Positions 1 through 8,109 of a stretch of 64,000 nucleotides of DNA are shown in pieces. The stretch is taken from contig CAIQHF010000024.1 in NCBI GenBank assembly GCA_903871605.1, positions 62,001 to 126,000 on the forward strand, written 5' to 3'. The position numbers and the translations under genes are program-made. This DNA is from an uncultured Sphingomonadaceae bacterium. GTDB lineage: Bacteria; Pseudomonadota; Alphaproteobacteria; Sphingomonadales; Sphingomonadaceae. Under the pieces are notes generated by a model. That model had not been told where the DNA came from and ran no database searches. It saw only the letters and a list, made by a program, of their open reading frames with translations. The stretch's first letter is position 1. Every line of letters begins with the position of its first letter.

Positions 1-2757
1 CCGCACCTCGATACCGTCGCCGACATTCGCGGTGACCGTGCCGACGTCCACCTTGATGTCGCCGCCATAGGTGAAGGCGCCTATGCCGTCGGACAGGAAG
101 CCTCCGGCCGAGACATTGTCCGCCGTGACGCTGATATTGCCCTTCTGCGTGTAGGCGAGGATCGCGTCGGCATGGTCGCCGGTGCTGGAGACGTTTCCGG
201 CGTTGATCGCGATGTCGCCATAGGAGAGCGCGGTGATGCCGCGCGCATAGTTGCCGGTCGCGGCGATCGTGCCGGTTCCGGTGATCGAAACGCCGTCACC
301 GATCGCATAGATCGCGTCGCCGGTGGTGCTGACGTCGCCGACCTTGACGTTGGTGTGTCCGTAGAGCGAGGCGGCGGTGATGCCCGCCGTGTCCGCGCCG
401 GTCGTCACGATGCTGCCGGCATCGATGTTGACGTCGCCATAAGGGCTGAAGGCGACGATGCCCGTCGCGCCATCGCCGCTCGTCGCGACCGAACCGGCGT
501 GGATCGTGACGTTCGATCCCGGCTGATAGATCGATCCATAGGCACGTGCCACGAGTCCGGAACTGCCCTGCCCGCTCGTCGTGATCGTGTCGGCGGAGAT
601 CTCGATATCGCCGTACCGGCTGCGGGACAGGATGCCGGGCGCGAAGATCCCCGCGGTCGAGATGGTCCCCGCGTCGATCGTCGTGCTGCCGTTGAAAGCG
701 TAGGTCTGCATGCCGACCGCGCCCCGGCCGGCGGTGTCGATCGAGCCCACCTTGATGCTGGTGTCGCCGTCGAGGACGTTGGTCGACACGCCTTCCGAGA
801 AGATCACGGTGTGGCCCTGCGCGCCAATATCGCCCGATGTGGTGATCGATCCGACATCGACCGAAACGTCGCCGATCGACTGCACCGCGACACCGACGGC
901 ACCGTTGCCGCTGGTCTTGATCGTATCGGCGGTGATGCTGGTCTGGACTTTGCCGCTGGCGGGCTCAACGCCGTAGTAATTGGTGTTGACGTTGATGCCC
1001 GTGCCGAACAGGCCGCCTGTCGTCACGGTGCCGACATCGACGTTCGCGCCGCCCGCTACCGCGATGACCTGCACGCCGGATGAGTGATCGCCGGCGACAT
1101 CGATATCGCCGGCCTTCACGGTGGAGGCCTGGTTGGTGCCGAGATTGGTGATCGTGATCCCGCTGGCATATTCGCCGGCCGTCTTCACCTTGTCCGCCGT
1201 CACGGACACCGCGCCGTTGACCGAATAGCCGAGCACGCCGAGGCTGCCGTATCCGCTGGTCGTGATGCTGCCGGCCTGGACGGAGACGTCGCCGAAACCC
1301 TCGGCGAGGATGCCGTAGCTCTTGTCGCGGCTAGTCGAGATGCTGCCGGAGGCGACGCTGGTCTTGCCGGCTTCCGAATAGTTGAGGGCGACGATGCCCG
1401 TCGCCCCGTCTCCGCGCGTGGCTATCGTGCCGGTCGAAACGTCGATGTCGCCGCCGGTGGAGATCGCGTAGACACCCGCACCGCTGCTCTTGATGCTGTC
1501 GGCGCCGACATGGACGTCGCCCGCCGCGATCGCGGCCACGCCGATACCGTTCGCGCCCGACGTGCTGACCGACCCGACGTCGACGCTGGCGCCACCATAG
1601 AAAGAATGCGCGTAGACGCCGAAGCTGTTGGCCCCCTGGGTCGTCACGGCGCCGGCATCGATCGAGATATCGCCGTCCGCCGTGGCGGAGACGCCGTTCG
1701 AATAGTCGCCCGTCGTCAGCACGCGCGACGTCGTGATCGAGACCGCGCCATTGCCCGTCGCCGAAATCCCGTCCGCATGGGCGCCGTGCGTTGTGACGTA
1801 GTCAGCCTTGATCGCCGTATCGCCCTGGGCGACCGTGCGGACGCCGGTCGAATAGTCACTGGCGGTCGAGACCGATCCTGCGGCGACGGTGACGTTGCCG
1901 TTCACCGGCTTGTGATCGGCGTCGTAGCCCGATGTCGCCTGCGCGAGGATGCCGACGCTGGAATCGCCCGAAGTATAAGCGCCGTCGGCGGTGACCGTGA
2001 CATTGCCGCCATGCGAGCCCGCGCCGATGCCCACGCCGTTGAAGCCGTAGGTGCTGGCGGTGCCGACATCGACGTTCACGTCGCCGCCGCCATTGGCGTT
2101 CACGCCCCAGGCCTGCGCGCCCTGCGTGGAGACGTTGCCGACGCTGACATGGGTGGTGCCGGTGGTGAGGTTACCAGCATAGACGCCGTCCGCGCCGAAG
2201 CCTGCGGTCGCGATCGTACCGGCCGTCACGGTCAGGTCGGCGGGCGGGCTCACCGTCGCCGTGCCGGTCGCCGGATCGAAGACCGGCATGTCACCGGCGA
2301 CGGCGCGCACCCCGTAACCGAAATCCCCCGCCGTCTGGACGCTGCCGACGTCGATCGCAATCGCGCCGGTGCCGTTCGCGACGACCCCCGAGGAGCGCGC
2401 GCCGGACGTGGTGATGGCACCCGCGCTGATCGTCGTGGTGCCGGCCGAGCGGGTCGAGATGGCGGGCATGTCGTCGCCCGTGGTCGAGACGTCGCCGTCC
2501 TTGACGACGACATCCGTCGCCGTAGCGCGAACGGTGGGATCCCAGACGGGAGAAACCTTGGCCGATCGGCCCGCCGCAATCGGAGACGCCATGGGCGCGA
2601 GGGTGAGCGCATCGAGCCGGTAGGGCGAGGCGTGCGCGAGACCGCCGCCGGCGAGCAAGATCGCGGCCGTGCCGGACAGGCATGTACCGAGCTTCAGCCA
2701 ATGCGCGCGACGGCTCGAGATGGTTCCGCGATCGCCCGCAGCCTTGAATGTCCCCAT
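1..2757 (-). CDS. Long repeat-built exported surface protein (adhesin/autotransporter-like), C-terminus outside the window
   Basis: An uninterrupted frame runs from ATG at 2757 to the window edge (919 codons, no stop). The N-terminus has a basic stretch and a hydrophobic segment ending in AGGGLAHA, which reads as a long signal peptide cleaved near residue 45. From about residue 85 the protein is made of some thirty degenerate repeats of roughly 26 residues with the pattern GDVSVDVGSITTSGDGAxGI, rich in G, S, T, D and V. Such repeats normally form a beta-helix in secreted adhesins and autotransporter passengers. No catalytic domain is visible. A C-terminal barrel cannot be judged because the gene is cut. 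It lies 94 bases after the TonB receptor gene on the same strand, so it may be the last gene of the sigma/FecR/receptor operon. Its surface location and adhesin role are inferred from architecture. Confidence 0.8.
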   Translation of the reverse strand, partial: MGTFKAAGDRGTISSRRAHWLKLGTCLSGTAAILLAGGGLAHASPYRLDALTLAPMASPIAAGRSAKVSPVWDPTVRATATDVVVKDGDVSTTGDDMPAISTRSAGTTTISAGAITTSGARSSGVVANGTGAIAIDVGSVQTAGDFGYGVRAVAGDMPVFDPATGTATVSPPADLTVTAGTIATAGFGADGVYAGNLTTGTTHVSVGNVSTQGAQAWGVNANGGGDVNVDVGTASTYGFNGVGIGAGSHGGNVTVTADGAYTSGDSSVGILAQATSGYDADHKPVNGNVTVAAGSVSTASDYSTGVRTVAQGDTAIKADYVTTHGAHADGISATGNGAVSITTSRVLTTGDYSNGVSATADGDISIDAGAVTTQGANSFGVYAHSFYGGASVDVGSVSTSGANGIGVAAIAAGDVHVGADSIKSSGAGVYAISTGGDIDVSTGTIATRGDGATGIVALNYSEAGKTSVASGSISTSRDKSYGILAEGFGDVSVQAGSITTSGYGSLGVLGYSVNGAVSVTADKVKTAGEYASGITITNLGTNQASTVKAGDIDVAGDHSSGVQVIAVAGGANVDVGTVTTGGLFGTGINVNTNYYGVEPASGKVQTSITADTIKTSGNGAVGVAVQSIGDVSVDVGSITTSGDIGAQGHTVIFSEGVSTNVLDGDTSIKVGSIDTAGRGAVGMQTYAFNGSTTIDAGTISTAGIFAPGILSRSRYGDIEISADTITTSGQGSSGLVARAYGSIYQPGSNVTIHAGSVATSGDGATGIVAFSPYGDVNIDAGSIVTTGADTAGITAASLYGHTNVKVGDVSTTGDAIYAIGDGVSITGTGTIAATGNYARGITALSYGDIAINAGNVSSTGDHADAILAYTQKGNISVTADNVSAGGFLSDGIGAFTYGGDIKVDVGTVTANVGDGIEVR

Positions 2758-2779
2758 GTTTTCGGTCCCCGAGGTTCTG

Positions 2780-2800
2780 GCCCATCGTGTGGGGATGGGC
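2780..2800. other. Stem-loop between receptor and repeat-protein genes
   Basis: GCCCATC and GATGGGC pair perfectly around a 7-base loop, 22 bases before the repeat-protein start. In the direction of transcription (minus strand) no T-tract follows. It is therefore more likely an mRNA processing or leader structure than a simple terminator. On the plus strand it is followed by a mildly T-rich stretch. Confidence 0.35.
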
Positions 2801-2851
2801 TCTTTCTACCTCTTCAACGCCGTGCCTCGGCGCCGACCGTAAAAGGTGGGG

Positions 2852-5203
2852 TTAGAAATCCCGACGGACGCCGAGGCGGACCGAGCGTGGCCTGAGCGGC
2901 GTCGTGTAGCGCTCGTCGTACAGCACCGTCGGATTGCCGAAGGCAAAGCTGTTGGCGGCGGAATCGAGCAGATTGTCGACGAACAGCGACCATGTCGTAG
3001 CGCCGGCGCGCCACTCGCCGCCGCCGCTCAGCAGCCAATAGCCGCCCTGACGAAGCCGGGAGAGCTCGCTTCCGCTGCCCAGCACGGAATGGCCAACATG
3101 GTTCGCCCGGATCTCCGTATCGAGCAACCCCGTCCCGAGGGCATGCCGATAATCCAGCGATGCCGTGACAGCGTCGCGCGCGACATCCGGCAGGGGCGTC
3201 CGGATGATCGTGCCGGCGGTGGTATCGAAGCCACGCACATGGCCGCCTGCGATCGTGGCGGCGAAGCGGGCCTCGATCGGGCCTGCGATCCGCCAGCGCA
3301 GGCGCGCATCGAGCGAGCGCACGACGCCGTTGCCGACATTGCGGGTCACCGGCAGGCCGGTCGCGTCCAGCACGTCAGCCTGCACGTTCGTCCACCGGCC
3401 GGCCATGCCGGACAGTTCCGCCGACACCGGCATGGTCGCGGGCGACAGGCGGAATCCGATCTCGACGGCATGGAGACGGTCCGCGTCGTAGCGCTGGATG
3501 ATGCCGCTCGCGGTCTGGCCGCCCGGCCGGTAGCCCTGGCTGTAGCGCAGGAAGAAAAGTTCGCCCGTAGCCGGCGTCCAGCCGAGCGCCACGCTCGGGG
3601 CGGCGAAATGTTCGTGGCGTACCGCCTCGAACAGCGGATGGTTGCCGTCCCCGACCTTGTCCGTCTCCCCGTCCTTGGCCTGCGCGCCGACCGCGACGCC
3701 CCCGAGCCGGACCCGCGAGAGGCGGCCGCCCGCCGTCAGCGAAAGACGCCGGGACAATCGCACCGTCATCTCGCCGAACAGTGTGAGATCGGCGGTGGTG
3801 GTGCTGGCGCGCCCCAGCGAGCGGTCGAAACCGCCGATAGCGATGGTGCGGGCCTCCAACTCGCGACCCCAGAGGCCCGATGCACCGGCGACCCATTGCA
3901 GCGGGCTCGCCGATCCGCTCGACAGGCGAAGTTCCTGCGTGATCAGCCGGCTGTGATCGACCTGCCGGTAGATGTCCCCACCGTTGGCATCGTCCGGCAG
4001 GAACGCCTGGCCGAGCGACTGGTGGACCAGCCCGGCGGTCGAGGTGAGGCGCACGCCGCCGAACGGGCCGGCGAGCACGACGTCACCGGCCCGGAACAAG
4101 TTGTAGGAGGGCTGCGCGGCGATGCTGTCGCGGGTCAGCTGCGGCAGCGCGCGGTCGGCATATTGGGAGTCGCGGTTGCGGATGTTCTGCGCGATGCCGC
4201 CCGCATCGATCGTCCAGCCGCCGCCGAGCGCGACCCGCAACGCGGCGCGCCCGCCTGCCGTGCGAGTGCGGTTGACGTTGCTCACCCCCCGCCCGCGATC
4301 GTCGATATAGCCGCCGTCCTGCGCGCCATAGGCGACGATACGCAATGCCGCCGTCCCGGCGACGAGGGGAATGTTGGCGATTCCGCCGCCGTCGCCCCCG
4401 GCGCTGCCGTGCGCCAGGCTGATGCCGCCCAGCCAGAGCGAACCCTCCGCATGACCGAGGTCCGGCGCCTTGGGAACGATGCGGACAAGCCCCGCGATCG
4501 AGCCAGCGCCGTAGAGCGTCCCCTGCGGCCCTTCGAGGATCTCGACGCGATCGACGTCGAACAGGCGGAGATCCGGGTTGGGGGCATTGTAGGTGAGGCG
4601 CAGGTCGTCGAGATAGAGGCCGACGAGCGCCACCCCCGCCCCGTTGAAGCTGCTGTCGGCGATGCCGCGCAGGAAGAGCTTGTCGCGTCCCGGCCCGAGA
4701 TTGGTCGATTGCAGCGCGGACTCCTGCCGCGAAAGCGCCGTGGTATCGGGCGCTGCGCCGAAGCGTTCTAACGCCGTCCCATCGACCAGCGCGACGCTGG
4801 CCGGATAGCGAGACAGAGGCACGGCGCGCTTGGTGCCCGTGACGATGATCGCCGCCGCCGCCGCGACGGGCGGCGACGCCATCCCACGCCGCTTCGGTGG
4901 CGCGCGCGGCACGATGCGCCAGGCATGGCTCCTGACCCTGACCGCTCTGGCATTCGGGCCGAGGATAGCGGCCAGCGCGTCTCCAGTGCTCCCGTCGAGC
5001 CGGACCGCCGGAGCCTGATGTTCGAGAAAATTCGGGTCGAATGCCGCGATACTGTCGCCGGTGAGCGCGCCGATCCGGGCGATGGAACCGGCCAGAGAGC
5101 CGGCCGGCAGATCGAAATGGCGGCGCGGCGCGGCCACCGCCGGATCGCGGGTACAGACGATCAGGCCGACGGCCAGGAAAAGCCGGTCAAGACGTTCCGG
5201 CAC
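2852..5203 (-). CDS. TonB-dependent receptor with N-terminal STN signalling domain (FecA-like)
   Basis: A 783-residue outer-membrane receptor. The GTG at 5203 is chosen as start because it leads straight into a signal peptide (LDRLFLAVGLIV) and overlaps the end of the FecR gene by 17 bases, as expected for translational coupling. Longer in-frame extensions read through FecR. Order of domains: signal peptide to about residue 24; STN domain about 25-95 (begins RHFDLPAGSLAGSIARIG); TonB box/plug from about 113 (IIVTGTKRAVPLSRYP, later VEILEGPQGTLYGAGSIAG); then the 22-strand barrel ending in the typical aromatic residue (VRLGVRRDF). The STN domain is known to contact a FecR-type anti-sigma factor, and that gene is directly upstream. 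The ligand could be a ferric siderophore or another substrate; the sequence does not tell. Confidence 0.88.
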   Translation of the reverse strand: MPERLDRLFLAVGLIVCTRDPAVAAPRRHFDLPAGSLAGSIARIGALTGDSIAAFDPNFLEHQAPAVRLDGSTGDALAAILGPNARAVRVRSHAWRIVPRAPPKRRGMASPPVAAAAAIIVTGTKRAVPLSRYPASVALVDGTALERFGAAPDTTALSRQESALQSTNLGPGRDKLFLRGIADSSFNGAGVALVGLYLDDLRLTYNAPNPDLRLFDVDRVEILEGPQGTLYGAGSIAGLVRIVPKAPDLGHAEGSLWLGGISLAHGSAGGDGGGIANIPLVAGTAALRIVAYGAQDGGYIDDRGRGVSNVNRTRTAGGRAALRVALGGGWTIDAGGIAQNIRNRDSQYADRALPQLTRDSIAAQPSYNLFRAGDVVLAGPFGGVRLTSTAGLVHQSLGQAFLPDDANGGDIYRQVDHSRLITQELRLSSGSASPLQWVAGASGLWGRELEARTIAIGGFDRSLGRASTTTADLTLFGEMTVRLSRRLSLTAGGRLSRVRLGGVAVGAQAKDGETDKVGDGNHPLFEAVRHEHFAAPSVALGWTPATGELFFLRYSQGYRPGGQTASGIIQRYDADRLHAVEIGFRLSPATMPVSAELSGMAGRWTNVQADVLDATGLPVTRNVGNGVVRSLDARLRWRIAGPIEARFAATIAGGHVRGFDTTAGTIIRTPLPDVARDAVTASLDYRHALGTGLLDTEIRANHVGHSVLGSGSELSRLRQGGYWLLSGGGEWRAGATTWSLFVDNLLDSAANSFAFGNPTVLYDERYTTPLRPRSVRLGVRRDF

Positions 5204-6161
5204 CGGCGCGCTTGCTCCAAACCCAGTTTCCGCCTTGGCGATCAATCGAAATGTCAAGCACGTCGGCAAGCTGTCGGATCGCCGCTGCCCGATCCCGGCC
5301 GATGGTGATGCTTCCGGTGGCCTTGTGATCGCGCAAGGCCGGCGCGACCACCATCGGGAGGCCGGTGGCGCGCTGCAGGCGATCGGCGAGCTGGGGGAGC
5401 GGCGTCTCGGCGAAGTCGATCCTGCCCTGGCGCCAGCCGCCGATCTGACTCGGGTCACGCTCCGATCGCGCCAATATGGCCTGCGCCGTATCGACGGTGA
5501 TCATCTGGCCGACGGCGCCGTCCGCGGAGCCCCCCGGCACCGAAACGCGAACCGCTCCCTCGGCGATGCTGACGAGCGTGGACGTCCCCGCCCGTTCCAC
5601 CTCGAAGACGGTGCCGACATCGGTGACCGTCGCGCCACCTGCCTGCAGCCGGAAAGGACGAGCCGGATCGTGGGTGACGGTGAACAGCGCCTCGCCCTGG
5701 TCGAGCTGGGCGACCCGCTGGTCGTGACGGTCGAGGGTCAGGCGCGTCCCTCCGTCCATGATGACCCGCAGGGCATTGCCGATACGGACCTCGCGCGTTT
5801 CGCCCAGGCGTGTCGCAATCTCGTAGGGATCGGGCTCAGATGCCCGGTTGGAGAACCACCCGCCGCCGACGGCCGCCAACACGCTCGCGGCGAGCGCTGC
5901 CGGCAGCCAATAGGTCCGCCAGGGAGCGGCGGGCAGAGCGGTTACGATCGCCGTCGCCACGCCGGCAGTCTCCTCCGATACGACCAAGCCCTCTTCGGCG
6001 GCGATCGTCGCATCGTCATAGAGCTCGGCGTGGAGGGGATCGGCTGCGAGCCAGTCGGCGAGCGCATCCCACTCCTCGAAACTGTCCTCGTGGGCGCGGA
6101 TCGCCCAGGCAATCGCTTCCTCCCGCGCGGACGATCCGGTGGCAGTCATTGCGCTTTCCAT
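5187..6161 (-). CDS. FecR-type anti-sigma factor
   Basis: 324 residues with the classical FecR plan. A cytoplasmic DUF4880-like region comes first (about 10-60, with AIRAHEDSFEEWDALADWL and LHAELYD). One membrane segment follows (about 98-118, WLPAALAASVLAAVGGGW). Then comes the periplasmic FecR domain (TRLGETREVRI, LDRHDQRVAQLDQGEALFTV, DVGTVFEV), and a C-terminal part that resembles a half STN domain (SITIGRDRAAAIRQLADVL). Proteins of this family relay a signal from the plug/STN part of a TonB receptor to an ECF sigma factor. Here it sits between exactly those two genes: 24 bases after the sigma gene and overlapping the receptor start. A second possible start (ATG, residue 5) would shorten it by four residues. 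Confidence 0.9.
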   Translation of the reverse strand: MESAMTATGSSAREEAIAWAIRAHEDSFEEWDALADWLAADPLHAELYDDATIAAEEGLVVSEETAGVATAIVTALPAAPWRTYWLPAALAASVLAAVGGGWFSNRASEPDPYEIATRLGETREVRIGNALRVIMDGGTRLTLDRHDQRVAQLDQGEALFTVTHDPARPFRLQAGGATVTDVGTVFEVERAGTSTLVSIAEGAVRVSVPGGSADGAVGQMITVDTAQAILARSERDPSQIGGWRQGRIDFAETPLPQLADRLQRATGLPMVVAPALRDHKATGSITIGRDRAAAIRQLADVLDISIDRQGGNWVWSKRAGAGTS

Positions 6162-6185
6162 ATCCCTACGACGCCGTGCTTCCGG

Positions 6186-6716
6186 TCAATCCTCATCGAA
6201 CGTCTCCCGCACGGAAAGCAGGACGTCGTAGGCCTTGCGCAAATCCTTCTCCACGGTGCTGAGGCTGACGCCCAGCCTCATCGCGATATCCCGCTGCTCC
6301 ATGCCTTCGAGGCGGTGAAGCCGGAACGCCGTCGATGCGCGCGGTCCGGCGGCATCCAGCGCCTTGCGCACCGCATCCAGGCGCTCGCGCGCGATGAGGC
6401 GAGTCTCGGCGACGGCAGGCTCGATCGCGGTGCTCAACCGGTCGTTTAGATAGACCCAGTCATTGTCGCGCTCCCTCTGGCGGGAGGCGCCGCGCCGCCG
6501 GTCGAGAACCAGGCGATCGGCCATGCGGAAGATGTAGGGGACGGGCCTGTCGATGAAGCGATTGACCAGTTGCACCTTGAGCCAGAGTTCGTGCACGAGA
6601 TCGTCGGCGTCGTCGTTGCCGCAGCGCAGCGCAATGAAGCGGACGATCCTCGGCCGCTCGGCGATAAAGGCGGCGACAAGACCCGTTTCCGTGACGTCGG
6701 CGTCCCTCGCTTGCAC
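6186..6716 (-). CDS. ECF sigma factor, FecI-like
   Basis: 176 residues. The N-terminal half carries region 2 (FIALRCGNDDADDLVHELWLKV, with the DADDLVxE signature). The C-terminal half carries region 4, an HTH of the form MEQRDIAMRLGVSLSTVEKDL. No other domains are present. It is the first gene of the sigma/FecR/receptor set and is probably held inactive by the FecR protein until the receptor binds its ligand. The expected targets are the downstream receptor gene and possibly the repeat surface protein after it. The ATG at 6716 is followed by a charged N-terminus normal for the family. The 195 bases upstream (6717-6911) hold no gene I can support. Confidence 0.9.
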   Translation of the reverse strand: MQARDADVTETGLVAAFIAERPRIVRFIALRCGNDDADDLVHELWLKVQLVNRFIDRPVPYIFRMADRLVLDRRRGASRQRERDNDWVYLNDRLSTAIEPAVAETRLIARERLDAVRKALDAAGPRASTAFRLHRLEGMEQRDIAMRLGVSLSTVEKDLRKAYDVLLSVRETFDED

Positions 6717-6911
6717 TCACCACCCCGCAACGCGCATCCGGTTGCAGTATGTTGCATGTGCGCGACCTCAAGCAAGGGGCTTGCGCCGGGAGGATTGTCC
6801 GCTGGCCAGTCCGCGACGGGCGGCCCAAAATCATCTTACGACCGGTCCGGAACTCCTGGGCAGCGTGGACAAATTGGTGGCGGTTGATCCTGGTAGGTGT
6901 AGCTTGATGCC

Positions 6912-7373
6912 TTGATACGGAACGCGCTCCTTGCCGTCGTCGTGGTGATCGGCCTTGCTGCTTCTTCAGCCGGATGGGCCGAGCCGGCATGCTATGATGC
7001 GAAAGTTCAGGGCCGGCCCGTCGATCAGATACCGAGTGAGATCGGTGATTGCGGCAGCGATTGCCTCATCATGTCGTGGCCTTGGTTTGTCGATTTACGA
7101 GTGAAGCGTGTGATCGATGGTGCTCTTCCCAGCAAGATGATCATCGTCCTGACAGTTCAGCATACCTATCACGTGTCGCGCGAAGGAACATGGTTCCTTC
7201 GTAAGAACACCGCTGGCGGCTACAACGTCTTGGCGCCGGATGATGGATCGGCATTAGCCCAGTGTTCAGCCGAATTTGCGCCGGCTGAGCCCTACATCCG
7301 GCCAAGTGGCGGGGTTACTCTCGATGATCTCCGAAATGCAGGCATTCGTCGATACGGGCATCATACCAATTGA
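6912..7373 (+). CDS. Small exported protein of unknown function
   Basis: 153 residues from a TTG start (no in-frame ATG upstream). The N-terminus IRNALLAVVVVIGLAASSAGWAEPAC is a clear signal peptide, probably cleaved after GWA. The mature part contains four cysteines (ACYD, DCGSDC and AQCS), so disulfide bonds are likely in the periplasm. No enzyme motif is visible and I do not recognise the family. It stands alone between the divergent sigma-factor gene and an insertion-sequence remnant. The codon pattern is less GC-biased than its neighbours, which fits an accessory patch. Confidence 0.6.
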   Translation: MIRNALLAVVVVIGLAASSAGWAEPACYDAKVQGRPVDQIPSEIGDCGSDCLIMSWPWFVDLRVKRVIDGALPSKMIIVLTVQHTYHVSREGTWFLRKNTAGGYNVLAPDDGSALAQCSAEFAPAEPYIRPSGGVTLDDLRNAGIRRYGHHTN

Positions 7374-7436
7374 TTGTCTGGCGCGTGAGCCAAGAGAAGT
7401 TGACGCCGCGCAGAACGGTTTATTCAAGGCTGCCTT

Positions 7437-7697
7437 TTGGAGGCAAGCTTGAGCCGGGGCGATCTCACTGAAGCAGAATGGCGCACCCTGAAGGATCTGC
7501 TGCCGATCGAGCGCAAGAATCGGGATCGGGGCAGACCTCCCGAACAGAAGCGTTCGATCATCAACGGCATACTCTGGCGGCTGCGTTGTGGTGCGCCATG
7601 GCGTGATGTGCCGCCAAAATACGGGAGCTGGAATACCATCTATCGCCGGTTCCGGCGCTGGAGCGAGGCCGGCGTTTGGGAGATCGTGGCGGTGACG
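7437..7697 (+). mobile_element. Truncated IS5-family transposase (N-terminal part)
   Basis: From a TTG at 7437 the frame encodes the DUF4096 part of IS5-type transposases: LTEAEWRTLKDLLP, then RGRPPEQKRSIINGILWRLR, GAPWRDVPPKYGSWNTIYRRF and RRWSEAGVWEIVAVTL. In intact elements this is followed by a DDE catalytic domain, which is absent. After VAVTL, about position 7697, the frame reads unrelated sequence and stops at 7766. I cannot find terminal inverted repeats or a second half within the window, so this is a dead remnant and not a mobile copy. Confidence 0.85.
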
Positions 7698-7897
7698 CTT
7701 CACCGGCGACCACGCAACTCGAGTCCCTATCGCCCGATGTTGCGCGCCGATCGGCGCGAAGCCTAATGGGTGACGGTTACGGGCTACCCTTTATCGTAAT
7801 GTTCGATCCGCGCGGAAAGATGTGCGCCGTTCGGCGATCGGCGATCGGCCCGGCGGACATCACCAGCATGCGCTTGGAATGCGCCGCTTCCAAATGA
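7698..7897 (+). pseudogene. Gene fragment, possibly the tail of a thioredoxin-like protein
   Basis: A frame joining the transposase remnant at about 7698 and ending in TGA at 7895-7897 reads ARSLMGDGYGLPFIVMFDPR followed by GKMCAVRRSAIG. The pattern G-LP-hydrophobic-D-x-x-G-K resembles the cis-proline strand region of TlpA/thioredoxin-fold proteins. Nothing upstream supplies the CxxC part, so if this reading is right the 5' portion was lost at the insertion point. The following 7898-8109 contains a run of nine C (7926-7934) and no supported gene. The identification is tentative. Confidence 0.3.
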
Positions 7898-8109
7898 ACG
7901 GGGCCGGGTTGCCACCCTTGCGCTGCCCCCCCCCATCTTAGTGGCACAGCGCCTTTCATCCCCCCGAGGAGGCTGCTCTGCGCCAATATTGGCCGCTCAC
8001 AATCACAATCGGCGATCCCAGAAGCCGACATTCGTGCATCTGGCCGAGCGGCTGAATTTTAGGGCCTCCTCGAGTGAGGGCGGTCAAACTCGCAGAGTTG
8101 CAATAACGA

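Noticed and set aside
1-2757. CRISPR array or DNA tandem repeat
   Set aside because: The periodicity is at the protein level (about 26 residues) and degenerate in DNA. There are no identical repeats with unique spacers.
172-2895. Plus-strand open frames of 303 and 603 codons at the left end
   Set aside because: They are antisense to the repeat protein. Their repetitive GAD/VRRRD sequence simply mirrors the glycine/aspartate-rich repeats on the minus strand.
7374-7766. A complete insertion sequence
   Set aside because: Only the N-terminal third of the transposase is present and no terminal inverted repeats or target duplication could be found.
7926-7934. Run of nine C as a phase-variation tract
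   Set aside because: It lies outside any supported gene or promoter in a decayed patch, so there is nothing for it to switch.
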